Assembly (NCBI RefSeq): GCF_000300855.1
Contig: NZ_ALJF01000006.1
Span: 124,001 to 188,000 of the forward strand
Direction: 5' to 3'
DNA from: Agrobacterium albertimagni AOL15
Lineage (GTDB): Bacteria > Pseudomonadota > Alphaproteobacteria > Rhizobiales > Rhizobiaceae
Length of the DNA: 64,000 bases
Made by a program: the position numbers and the translations under genes. The notes under the pieces were generated by a model. The model was not told where the DNA came from and searched no databases. It saw only the letters and a program-made list of their open reading frames with translations. Shown one piece after another: positions 17,031-27,253 of the stretch. Position 1 is the first letter of the stretch. Every line of letters begins with the position of its first letter.

Positions 17031-18427
17031 TGCATTTCCCCACGGACCTTCAGGTAGAACCGCAGGCTGAGCATGAAGGCAGCGCTGGCAAGCCCAAGGC
17101 AGAAGCCGTACCAGATGCCGATGCCACCGATCCCCAGCGGGAAGGCCATAAGCCAGGCGAGGAAGAAGCCGATCGGCCAATAGGAGACGAGCGCGAGGAT
17201 CATCGGCACCCGCGCATCCTTCAGTCCGCGCAGGAGGCCCGCCGCGATCGCCTGCAGCCCGTCGACCAGCTGGAAGAGCCCGGCCACCATGACGAGCGGC
17301 CCCGCATAGGCCAGCACTTCGGCAGCGGCCGGGGCATTCTCGTTAATGAAGGCGGCAGACAATTGGTTCGGCACGAGCAGGAACAGGATTGCGCCCGACA
17401 GGGACATGAGACCGGCAATGCCAAGGACCGTGATCGATGCCCGCACCAGCTCCGGATAATTGCCGCGTCCATGAGCGAGGCCGACCCGCACGGTTGCGGC
17501 TTGGGCCAAACCGAGCGGCAGCATGAAGGCAATCGATGCGAGCTGCAGCGCGATACCATGGGCGGCGAGTTCGATCGTGCCGATCCGCCCCATCAGCAGC
17601 GAGGCAGCGCTGAACAGGCTGACTTCGGCAAGTACTGTGACGCTGATCGGCATCCCCAGATGCAGCACTTCGCGAAATGCCTGCCAGTCGGGCCGCCAGA
17701 AGCGCACGAAGAGCTCGTAGCGCTTCGTCTCGTCGCGGGTCTGGATGTAGATCACCATGGCGACGAAGCTCACCCACTGCACGATCACGGCAACGATCGC
17801 CGCTCCTGTCATGCCGAGCGCCGGCAGTCCGAAGTGCCCGAGCACCAGCGCATAGGCGAGGATCGCATTGAGGATCAGGATGCCGAGCGTCACCCACAGC
17901 ACGATCCGGGCCCGTCCCGTCGCACTGACCAGCGCACGCAAGACGGCAAAGAGCAGTGCCGGAAGCAGGCCGAGCTGGATGATGAAGACATAGTTTGCCG
18001 CAAGTGCTGCCACCTCGGGCTTTTGCCCCAAGGCAAGCAGGATTGCCTCCGCATTGAAGAACAGCGGCATCGTCAGGATCACATAGAGGATTGAGACCCA
18101 CATGCCCATGCGGATGGAGCGCCGAACGGAGACGATGTCACCGCGTCCATAGGCCTGGGCAACCATGGGCATGACAGCCATGGAAAAACCGGATCCGAAG
18201 ATGAAGATCGTGAAGAAGAACTGCCCGGCCAGCACCATGGCTGCAAGCGGCACCGCCCCAAGCTGACCGACGATGACAACATCCGTCGTGTGAATGCCGA
18301 GTTGCGCCAGCTGCGCACCGATCAGCGGGATCCCGAGTGAAAGGGTGGCGCGGATATGAGACGTCCAGCTGCCGGCACCCACGGGTGCATGGCTGTGCGT
18401 TTCAAGCGGAGCGACGTCGATGTGCAT
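17015..18427 (-). CDS. MATE family efflux transporter (NorM-like)
   Basis: This 470-residue protein has about 12 membrane spans and the MATE layout of two six-helix halves, with GIPLIGAQLAQLGIHTTDVV in helix 1-2 and a matching HLGMPISVTVLAEVSLFSAA opening the second half. MATE proteins export cationic drugs or flavonoids against Na+ or H+. The ATG at 18427 is chosen for family length; its ribosome-binding site is weak. Substrate unknown. It is convergent with carA. Confidence 0.9.
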   Translation of the reverse strand: MHIDVAPLETHSHAPVGAGSWTSHIRATLSLGIPLIGAQLAQLGIHTTDVVIVGQLGAVPLAAMVLAGQFFFTIFIFGSGFSMAVMPMVAQAYGRGDIVSVRRSIRMGMWVSILYVILTMPLFFNAEAILLALGQKPEVAALAANYVFIIQLGLLPALLFAVLRALVSATGRARIVLWVTLGILILNAILAYALVLGHFGLPALGMTGAAIVAVIVQWVSFVAMVIYIQTRDETKRYELFVRFWRPDWQAFREVLHLGMPISVTVLAEVSLFSAASLLMGRIGTIELAAHGIALQLASIAFMLPLGLAQAATVRVGLAHGRGNYPELVRASITVLGIAGLMSLSGAILFLLVPNQLSAAFINENAPAAAEVLAYAGPLVMVAGLFQLVDGLQAIAAGLLRGLKDARVPMILALVSYWPIGFFLAWLMAFPLGIGGIGIWYGFCLGLASAAFMLSLRFYLKVRGEMQTARG

Positions 18428-18718
18428 GGCGATGATCTCAACGGAAAAAGCCGCTTCCAGAGGGTCCCTGGCGAGCGGCATGTCGCAACGGGATAAGCGG
18501 CAACCTGCAATCCAGCAAGTCGGAATCGACAACCTGCAAAATAATTGCGCCATGCATCAGCAAGATTGATGAAAATCAGGACTGAACCATGAGATCAGCA
18601 CCGATTTCCTCCCGAAAAACAGGGGATGTGCCCGTTGACGCGCAAAACGGCCTTTCTCACGGCCGGAAACCGCCCATAGGTTCAAGTCTCTATTTCCAAT
18701 CACAGGGGCGGATTAAGC

Positions 18719-19198
18719 ATGTGGGAACTGATCTGGCGCGGCTCCATCATCGGGTTCGGCGCAACGCTTGCCATGGACCTCTGGGCCATATTTCTGACGC
18801 TCGCCTTCCGCCAGCCCAAGGCCAACTGGGCTCCCGTCGGACGCTGGTTCTACCACTTGAAAACCGGCACGGTTTTTCATCACACAATCGCAGATGCTGC
18901 CCCCTACCGCCACGAACAGGCACTTGGCTGGATCGCGCATTACGCCGTCGGCATTGTCTACGGCATCATCCTCGTCCTCGCGCTCGGCTCAAGCTGGCTT
19001 GCCGAACCGACCCTGCTTCCGGCCTTGATCTGGGCGATTGCCACCGTTGCGGCCGGCTGGTTCCTGCTGCAGCCAGGCCTTGGGCTCGGCTGGGCCGCCG
19101 CAAAGACCCCGAACCCGAACAAGGTCCGCACCCTCAATCTCTTGGCCCATACAGTGTTCGGTCTCGGCCTCTGGCTGACCGCATTGGTGATCCGCTGA
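18719..19198 (+). CDS. DUF2938 membrane protein
   Basis: This 159-residue protein has four hydrophobic segments and the DUF2938 pattern: an opening helix with GATLAMDLWAIF, then PVGRWFYHLKTG and the HHTIADAAPYRHEQALGWIAHYAVGI region, and the late helix FLLQPGLGLGWAAAKTP. The family is widespread in proteobacteria but has no known role. A GGGGCGG sequence upstream of the ATG could serve as weak ribosome-binding site. It is convergent with the YpfJ gene (13 bp gap). Confidence 0.82.
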   Translation: MWELIWRGSIIGFGATLAMDLWAIFLTLAFRQPKANWAPVGRWFYHLKTGTVFHHTIADAAPYRHEQALGWIAHYAVGIVYGIILVLALGSSWLAEPTLLPALIWAIATVAAGWFLLQPGLGLGWAAAKTPNPNKVRTLNLLAHTVFGLGLWLTALVIR

Positions 19199-19211
19199 AA
19201 GGACCGGCGCG

Positions 19212-20138
19212 TCAGATCGCGCCGGAGAAGGTGTCGCAAGACCCGACATTGCCGCTGTCATAGCCGCGCTTGAACCACTTCATCCGCTGCGCAGACGTGC
19301 CGTGATTGAAGGCGTCGGGCACGACATAGCCCTGGCTGCGCTTCTGCAGCGTATCGTCGCCGATCTGCTGTGCGGCATTCAATGCCTCCTCGAGATCGCC
19401 GTCCGACAGGATGCCCTCCTTGTCGGCCGATTTCGCCCAGATCCCGGCATAACAATCCGCCTGAAGCTCGACGCGCACAGACATCTGGTTTGCCTCGCGC
19501 TGCCCCATCGAGCGCCGCTGGCGGTTGAACTCCGGCAGAACACCGGTGAGGTTCTGCACATGATGCCCGACCTCATGCGCGATCACGTAAGCCTGGGCGA
19601 AATCGCCGGCCGCATCGAACTTCTGCTCGAGCTGGTCGAAGAACTCCGTATCGAGATAGACCTTGCTGTCGGCCGGGCAATAGAAGGGCCCCGTGGCCGA
19701 AGAGGCCTGACCGCACGGCGATGACGTCGAACCGGCAAACAGAACAAGGGTCGGCTCCCGATAGTTTTCGCCGGAAGCCGCAAAGATTGTGTTCCAGGTG
19801 GTCTCGGTCTCGGCCAGAACCGTGCGCACGAAAGCTGTGGTGTCGTCGCTGGACTGCCCTGAAGGACGCTGGCCGATCGACTGCTCGTAGCCGGATCCGG
19901 CGCCGCCGACATTGCCTTCGCCCAGAACCTGCAGCATGTCGATGCCCATGGCCTTCAGCACGAAGTAGATGACGACAAGGAAAATGATGGTGCCGAAGCT
20001 CAAGCCGCCGCCGCGCCGTCCACCCATCGGAATTTGAATGCCGGAGCGCCCGAAAGGATTGCGTCCTAGGCCGCCACCGGAGGATTGCCCACGCCGGTCC
20101 TCGACATTGTTCGACTGCCGCCGCCCTCGCCATTCCAT
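19212..20138 (-). CDS. YpfJ-type neutral zinc metallopeptidase
   Basis: This 308-residue protein has a Gly/Arg-rich cytoplasmic N-terminus (residues 1-46), one membrane anchor (FGTIIFLVVIYFVLKAMGI, about 48-66) and an extracytoplasmic peptidase domain with the zinc motif HEVGH (residues 188-192) and a downstream Glu-containing ELQADCYAGIWA helix. It belongs to the YpfJ/neutral zinc metallopeptidase family, whose substrates are largely unknown. The start follows GAGAGAGG. Two cysteine pairs (SSPCG/FYCPAD and DCYAG/SCDTF) could form disulfides in the periplasm. Confidence 0.9.
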   Translation of the reverse strand: MEWRGRRQSNNVEDRRGQSSGGGLGRNPFGRSGIQIPMGGRRGGGLSFGTIIFLVVIYFVLKAMGIDMLQVLGEGNVGGAGSGYEQSIGQRPSGQSSDDTTAFVRTVLAETETTWNTIFAASGENYREPTLVLFAGSTSSPCGQASSATGPFYCPADSKVYLDTEFFDQLEQKFDAAGDFAQAYVIAHEVGHHVQNLTGVLPEFNRQRRSMGQREANQMSVRVELQADCYAGIWAKSADKEGILSDGDLEEALNAAQQIGDDTLQKRSQGYVVPDAFNHGTSAQRMKWFKRGYDSGNVGSCDTFSGAI

Positions 20139-20257
20139 GGTGCTACCTCTCTCCGATGTCGCAGCTTAATGAGAAGATAGCCGAACTGTTCCACGACACC
20201 AGTGAGGCAACGACATTCTTCTGGCGAAAGGCAAGCGAAGGGCCGACCAAATGTCTA

Positions 20258-20926
20258 TCAGCCCTTGGCGTAACCGTAGTCCCCGCCACGCGACAGCGCC
20301 CGTTGATAGGCCGGTCGTGCCCGGATACGCTCGATCCAGCCCTTGAGCTCGCTGACATCCTTGCCCCCGGCGATCCGGGTCAGACCGGCTTCGACTGGAA
20401 AGCTCATGGCGATATCGGCGGCCGAAAATTTCCGGCCGGCGAACCAGCCGTCCTTGCCGACTTCACTGATCCACAGATCGAGATGGTCAGAGAGCTGCGG
20501 GTCAAGCAGCTTGCGCGAGACACCCTGGCTGATCATTTTGGCGACAGGCCGGATGAAGAAGGGCACCTGGCCGGGAATGCGCGCAAAGATCAGCTTCATC
20601 ACCAGAAGCGGCATGGCAGATCCCTCGGCATAATGCATCCAGTAACGATAGCGCAGCCGCTCGTCGGTGCCAGCGGCGGGGCGCAAGCCCTCCCCGCCAT
20701 AGGTCTCGATCAGATATTCCATGATCGCGCCGCTTTCCGCGACCACGCGCCCGCCATCCTCGATGACCGGGGACTTGCCGAGCGGATGCACCGCCTTCAG
20801 CTCCTTCGGCGCAAGGTATTCCTTCGTCCGATGATAGACCTTGACCTGATAGTCGAGCCCGAGCTCCTCGAGCAGCCAGAGAATCCGGTGGGCGCGCGAG
20901 TTGTCGAGATAGTGCACAGTGATCAT
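20258..20926 (-). CDS. glutathione S-transferase
   Basis: The 222-residue protein has an N-terminal thioredoxin-like domain (MITVHYLDNSRAHRILWLLE, residues 1-20; the cis-Pro motif KSPVIEDGG and the glutathione-contacting ESGAIMEYL near residues 65-73) and a C-terminal helical domain with the FSAADIAMSFPV motif. The active-site position near residues 9-12 reads NSRAHR, so a Ser or Asn rather than Tyr would contact glutathione. The start follows AAGGG. Probable role: conjugation or reduction of electrophiles; substrate unknown. Confidence 0.9.
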   Translation of the reverse strand: MITVHYLDNSRAHRILWLLEELGLDYQVKVYHRTKEYLAPKELKAVHPLGKSPVIEDGGRVVAESGAIMEYLIETYGGEGLRPAAGTDERLRYRYWMHYAEGSAMPLLVMKLIFARIPGQVPFFIRPVAKMISQGVSRKLLDPQLSDHLDLWISEVGKDGWFAGRKFSAADIAMSFPVEAGLTRIAGGKDVSELKGWIERIRARPAYQRALSRGGDYGYAKG

Positions 20927-21105
20927 CAGAAACGGCCCTTCGATTGTCGTTGCTTGAACATCTAGCGACGACCCCGACCGCCGTCGAGGCTGAGACCGCA
21001 ACTTTGTCGACGACCGGACGCCAGATCGCCCGCAACGACGACTTGGCAGCCCTCCTCCTGCATGCAAATCTGCAAGGACAGACAGTGCTTTGGGAGGAGC
21101 GACGA

Positions 21106-22131
21106 ATGAAAGCGATGCGACTGGAAGCGACAGGCCAGCTTTTCACACGGGAGGTGGAAAAGCCGGAAGCAGGACCGGACGATCTATTGGTGCGCGTCGA
21201 AGCCTGCGGCGTCTGCGGCACCGACCGGCATCTCTACCACGGTGAATTTCCCTGCACGCCACCGGTCACCCTCGGCCACGAATTCAGCGGCATCGTAGAG
21301 GCCGTGGGAAGCGCCGTCACCGGCTTTAAACTCGGTGACCGCATCACGGGAGACCCGAACATCGCCTGCGGCCGCTGCAGGCACTGCGTCAACGGCCAGG
21401 TCAATCTCTGCCGGAACCTGAAAGCCATCGGCATTCATCGCGATGGTGGTTTCGCAGACTACGTGGTTGTTCCCCACAAACAGGCCTTTCTCCTGCCGGC
21501 AGACCTCGACCCGATGCACGGCGCATTTTGCGAACCGCTCGCCTGCTGCCTGCACGGCATCGATCTCGCCGAGATCAAGGCCGGCTCCTCGGTCGTCGTG
21601 CTCGGCGGTGGCGTCATCGGCCTACTCACGGTGCAACTGGCCAGACTGGCGGGTGCAGCCACGGTGATCCTCGTGACCCGCCAGGCGGCCCGCCGCAAGC
21701 TTGCCGAGGAACTCGGCGCGACGGCGAGCGTCGATCCTGCCGCAGGTGACGTCGTGACGCAGATTTCCGGCGAGAACGGTCTCGTTCCCGGCGGCGTGGA
21801 CGTTGTCCTCGAATGCGCGGGCGTTGGTGAAACGGTCATTCAGGCGACGAAGCTCGTCCGTCCGGGTGGCACCGCCGTCATTCTCGGCGTGATGGCGCAG
21901 GGCGAAAAGGTAGCGATCGAGCCATTCGACCTGCTCTTCCGCGAGGTCAAGCTGGTCACCTCATTCTTGAACCCCTTCACCCACCGCCGCGCAGCCGACT
22001 TGATCGCCTCGGGCAAAATCGAGGTCGAGAAGCTGATCTCGCGCAAGGTCTCGCTCGATGACGCGCCAGTCGTGGTCAGCAATCCGCCGCAACCGGGCGA
22101 GGTGAAGGTGCTCGTCGTGCCCGGCCTGTAA
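21106..22131 (+). CDS. zinc-dependent alcohol dehydrogenase (sorbitol/threonine dehydrogenase-like)
   Basis: This 341-residue medium-chain dehydrogenase has the catalytic zinc ligands Cys37 (GVCGTDRH) and His58-Glu59 (LGHEF) and the structural zinc cluster Cys88, Cys91, Cys94 and Cys102. The nucleotide-binding fold follows with VVLGGGVIGLLTVQLA (about residues 164-179). Close relatives oxidise sugar alcohols, 2,3-butanediol or threonine with NAD+; the substrate cannot be told from sequence alone. A GGGAGGAG site precedes the ATG. It is divergent from the GST gene across 179 bp and convergent with the amidase gene. Confidence 0.9.
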   Translation: MKAMRLEATGQLFTREVEKPEAGPDDLLVRVEACGVCGTDRHLYHGEFPCTPPVTLGHEFSGIVEAVGSAVTGFKLGDRITGDPNIACGRCRHCVNGQVNLCRNLKAIGIHRDGGFADYVVVPHKQAFLLPADLDPMHGAFCEPLACCLHGIDLAEIKAGSSVVVLGGGVIGLLTVQLARLAGAATVILVTRQAARRKLAEELGATASVDPAAGDVVTQISGENGLVPGGVDVVLECAGVGETVIQATKLVRPGGTAVILGVMAQGEKVAIEPFDLLFREVKLVTSFLNPFTHRRAADLIASGKIEVEKLISRKVSLDDAPVVVSNPPQPGEVKVLVVPGL

Positions 22132-22140
22132 GCGGGGCTG

Positions 22141-23628
22141 TCAGAGCGGCGGGCGCCTGTCCTTCCAGGGCAGCGCCTGCTCGAGCTGGCCTGCAAGCGA
22201 AAACAGTGTGTCCTCCCCGGCAAACCGCCCGACGAACTGCATGCCGATCGGCAAACCCTCCGGTGACCAGCCTGTCGGAACCGACATGGCCGGCTGACCG
22301 GTGACGTTGAATATGGGTGTCCAGGGGATGAACTCGAAGGTCTGGGCCGCCAGCTGCTCGGCGATCCCGAGTTTCTTCAACAGCCTGCCGCCGCCGACAT
22401 AGCCGAGCACCGTCAAGAGCTTCTTCTCCACGGCACTCGGCTGCAAAGCGCCGATCTTGACCGGCAAGCTGGACAGCACCGGCGTCATCAGCACGTCGAC
22501 ATCCTCGAAAAAGCCGAGGATCGAGCGGGCGGAAAGCGTGAGATAGCGATGGGCGGTGATCAAGTCAGAGGCGGTGAACCCCTCGCCCAGGAGACCCATG
22601 CCGAAGGAGGAGGCATCATAGTCGCCGGGTCTGATCTTCACGCCGAAGGTCTTCGCCGTAAACTCGATATCTGCCCGCAGCTCACCGGCAAGAGCGGTCA
22701 GGAAGGCCATGGAAAAGGCCTCGCGGTCGACGGGCGGCGCTGCCTCGATCACCTCATGCCCGAGGTCGGCCAACAGCTTCACCGTATCATTGAAGGCAGC
22801 CGCCACCTCCGGCGCCACGGCCTTGCCGAGCATCGGCTGGCGCGACACCGCGATCTTAAGCTTTCCAGGCGCCCGCTGGCAGGCCTCGAGGAATGTGCCT
22901 TCCTGCGGCGGCAGCGGATGGGGCGAACCGCGGTCGGCTCCATGCGTGGCGTCGAGCACGGCTGCGCTGTCGCGCACCGAGCGCGTCAGCACATGTTCGA
23001 TGGCAAAACCGGACCAGGCCTCGCCGATGAAGGGACCGACCGGTGTGCGCCCACGCGTCGGCTTCATGCCGAATACGCCACAGGCAGACGCCGGGATGCG
23101 GATGGACCCTCCCCCGTCGCCGCCCGATGCGATCGGCACCATGCCGGAGGCTACCGCCGCACCCGAACCGCCGGATGAGCCGCCGGGGGTGCGCGTGAGA
23201 TCCCATGGATTGCGTGTCGGGCCATTGGCGCCCGGTTCGGTATAGGGCGTCAGTCCGAATTCCGGCGTGTTGGTGCGCCCTGCGATGACGAGGCCGGCCT
23301 TCTCCCACCGGTTGACCAATTCGCTGTTGCCCTGCGCAACCCGGGCTGCCCAGAGGCGGTTACCATTGCCAGTCGGCACGCCGTCAATCTGCGCCAGGAG
23401 GTCCTTGACCAGAAACGGCACACCGGAAAACGGGCCGTCCGGCAATCCCTTCGCGACCCGCTGCCGCGCCCGATCGAAGAGCGGTCGGATCACCGCGTTG
23501 AGCTTGGGATTGACCGCCTCGATCCGCGTGATCGCCGCCTCCAGCACTTCGCCAGCGGACACCTCTTTGCGCTTGATCAGATCGGCCAGTGCCAATCCGT
23601 CGAAGTCAGCATATTCCTTGAACACCAT
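22141..23628 (-). CDS. amidase (amidase signature family)
   Basis: This 495-residue enzyme carries the Ser-cisSer-Lys catalytic triad of the amidase signature family: Lys75 in FLVKDLLAQ, cis-Ser151 in PGGSSGGSGAA, and nucleophile Ser175 in DGGGSIRIPAS. The spacing of these residues (76 and 24) matches the family. Substrates of such enzymes range from simple amides to aryl amides and nylon-type oligomers; none is indicated here. The start at 23628 follows GGGGGAG. No signal peptide, so it acts in the cytoplasm. Confidence 0.9.
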   Translation of the reverse strand: MVFKEYADFDGLALADLIKRKEVSAGEVLEAAITRIEAVNPKLNAVIRPLFDRARQRVAKGLPDGPFSGVPFLVKDLLAQIDGVPTGNGNRLWAARVAQGNSELVNRWEKAGLVIAGRTNTPEFGLTPYTEPGANGPTRNPWDLTRTPGGSSGGSGAAVASGMVPIASGGDGGGSIRIPASACGVFGMKPTRGRTPVGPFIGEAWSGFAIEHVLTRSVRDSAAVLDATHGADRGSPHPLPPQEGTFLEACQRAPGKLKIAVSRQPMLGKAVAPEVAAAFNDTVKLLADLGHEVIEAAPPVDREAFSMAFLTALAGELRADIEFTAKTFGVKIRPGDYDASSFGMGLLGEGFTASDLITAHRYLTLSARSILGFFEDVDVLMTPVLSSLPVKIGALQPSAVEKKLLTVLGYVGGGRLLKKLGIAEQLAAQTFEFIPWTPIFNVTGQPAMSVPTGWSPEGLPIGMQFVGRFAGEDTLFSLAGQLEQALPWKDRRPPL

Positions 23629-23835
23629 CACTCCCCCACGGCCGACTCGGTCGATTGTCCTCACCTTCCGGTCAATCCACACATCGATCAAGCGCCATCG
23701 GACTTAGCGGCTCACCCGAATATAAACACCTACTTAACCATGGAGGACTAAAGTCTGCCTCAACGGCCGGCACAACACCGGCGCGGTGGACGCTGTCTGC
23801 CGCAACGCAGTCATAGGCTAATGAGGGAACGGCCC

Positions 23836-26210
<2,375 letters not shown>

Positions 26211-26236
26211 TCGCAAAGACTACATTTGATTTTGGT

Positions 26237-26268
26237 AATGGCGGGCTGCGGCCCGCCATTTTTTGTTT
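26237..26268 (+). terminator. terminator of the chemoreceptor gene
   Basis: A perfect 10-bp stem (AATGGCGGGC with GCCCGCCATT) and 4-base loop followed by TTTTGTTT, a textbook intrinsic terminator, 27 bp after the stop codon. It also lies at the 3' end of the convergent DUF1868 gene. Confidence 0.85.
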
Positions 26269-26280
26269 CCGCTTTGAAGC

Positions 26281-26997
26281 TCACTTCGGTTCGAAGACAA
26301 GAAGTTCTTCGAAGTGGTTCATGTCGTCGAATGCACAGAAGGCCGGGGGCCGAAGCGTGATGACCGGAGCACGCGCACGAATATCCTTGGCGATGTCATC
26401 GAGGAACGGAACCCAGGCCGCCATGGTCTGATCGTCGAAGCGCTCGATCATGTAGGCGAAGGTGATGTGGAAGACATAGGTCTCGTGATCCGGATGCCGG
26501 TAGCCGAGCAGATCCGCCAAACGGTTGCGCCAGTCTTTCAGAATGGCCCGGTCTCGATCGGTCACACCCTCGAGCGTGAGGCCATTCGGGGTGGCATGCG
26601 TCACCTCCATCGCGAAGGCGTCACCGGGCTCGAATCGCGCCAGGCGATCGATGAAGAGCCCCGTCATGTCGTCGATCGGCGTCTCCAGCGGCACGTCGGA
26701 TGGCCAGTAGGGCAATTCGCGCCTCGTCTCGATGATCCCCTGAAAGAGCGTCATGTGCAGACTGGAGGCGGCCGTAAAAGCCAGCTTTTCGGCGCCCGGC
26801 ATCTGCGTGAACCGCGCGCGTGCATCGTTGATCGCAACCGCCGCTTCGGACCCCTCAACGAGGTGGCACACGACGGTGTTGCCGCGTTCACGAAGGAAGG
26901 TGCCCGAGGTGTCGTAGCGCCGCCCGAGATGCGGGATCGGGCCGGGATTGTGGCTGAGGGCGGCAGATTTAAGGTGGTCAGGTAAGTCCGGGGTCAT
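26281..26997 (-). CDS. DUF1868 protein, 2H-phosphoesterase-like
   Basis: This 238-residue protein matches DUF1868, a family related to 2H phosphoesterases. Two H-x-[ST] motifs characteristic of that fold are visible: HMTLF (about residue 110) and HITFAYM (about 195). Such enzymes act on cyclic phosphates or RNA ends, but DUF1868 members have no proven substrate. The start at 26997 follows GAGGGA and gives MTPDLPDHLK; the frame is open upstream but lacks a better start. It is divergent from carB with 256 bp between. Confidence 0.78.
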   Translation of the reverse strand: MTPDLPDHLKSAALSHNPGPIPHLGRRYDTSGTFLRERGNTVVCHLVEGSEAAVAINDARARFTQMPGAEKLAFTAASSLHMTLFQGIIETRRELPYWPSDVPLETPIDDMTGLFIDRLARFEPGDAFAMEVTHATPNGLTLEGVTDRDRAILKDWRNRLADLLGYRHPDHETYVFHITFAYMIERFDDQTMAAWVPFLDDIAKDIRARAPVITLRPPAFCAFDDMNHFEELLVFEPK

Positions 26998-27191
26998 AGA
27001 GTATCGTCCCTCTGAGTAGGAAGGACCTGCGGTACGCGCCGAGTGCGAAGCACATATGACATTGCGCGCCCGTCGCGGCAGCATTTCAGCGCTCCCCAAC
27101 TTTCCTGTCGGAGGCTGCAAATATGGGGTTCCTTCCGGCCCAACATTTCCCTATAAGCCGCTTCTAGCCTGAAAAGACCATCTATCTGCGC

Positions 27192-27226
27192 CCGGCCGGT
27201 GACCTCCCTCACCCAGGCCGGTTTTT
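27192..27226 (+). promoter_or_regulatory. terminator-like hairpin in the carB leader (attenuator candidate)
   Basis: Outer stem CCGGCC/GGCCGG and inner stem GGTGA/TCACC close a 6-base loop, followed by five T (27222-27226). The element ends 28 bp before the carB ATG and reads in the carB direction, and no plus-strand gene lies upstream that it could terminate. A possible -10 (TATAAG, 27152-27157) lies about 35 bp before it. This looks like conditional termination of the carB transcript. Confidence 0.55.
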
Positions 27227-27253
27227 CGCGCAGGTCAAAGAACGGATAGAGCC

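Noticed and set aside
26997..27120. Upstream extension of the DUF1868 gene to 27120
   Set aside because: The extra 41 residues have no family similarity and the internal ATG at 26997 has a fitting GAGGGA site.
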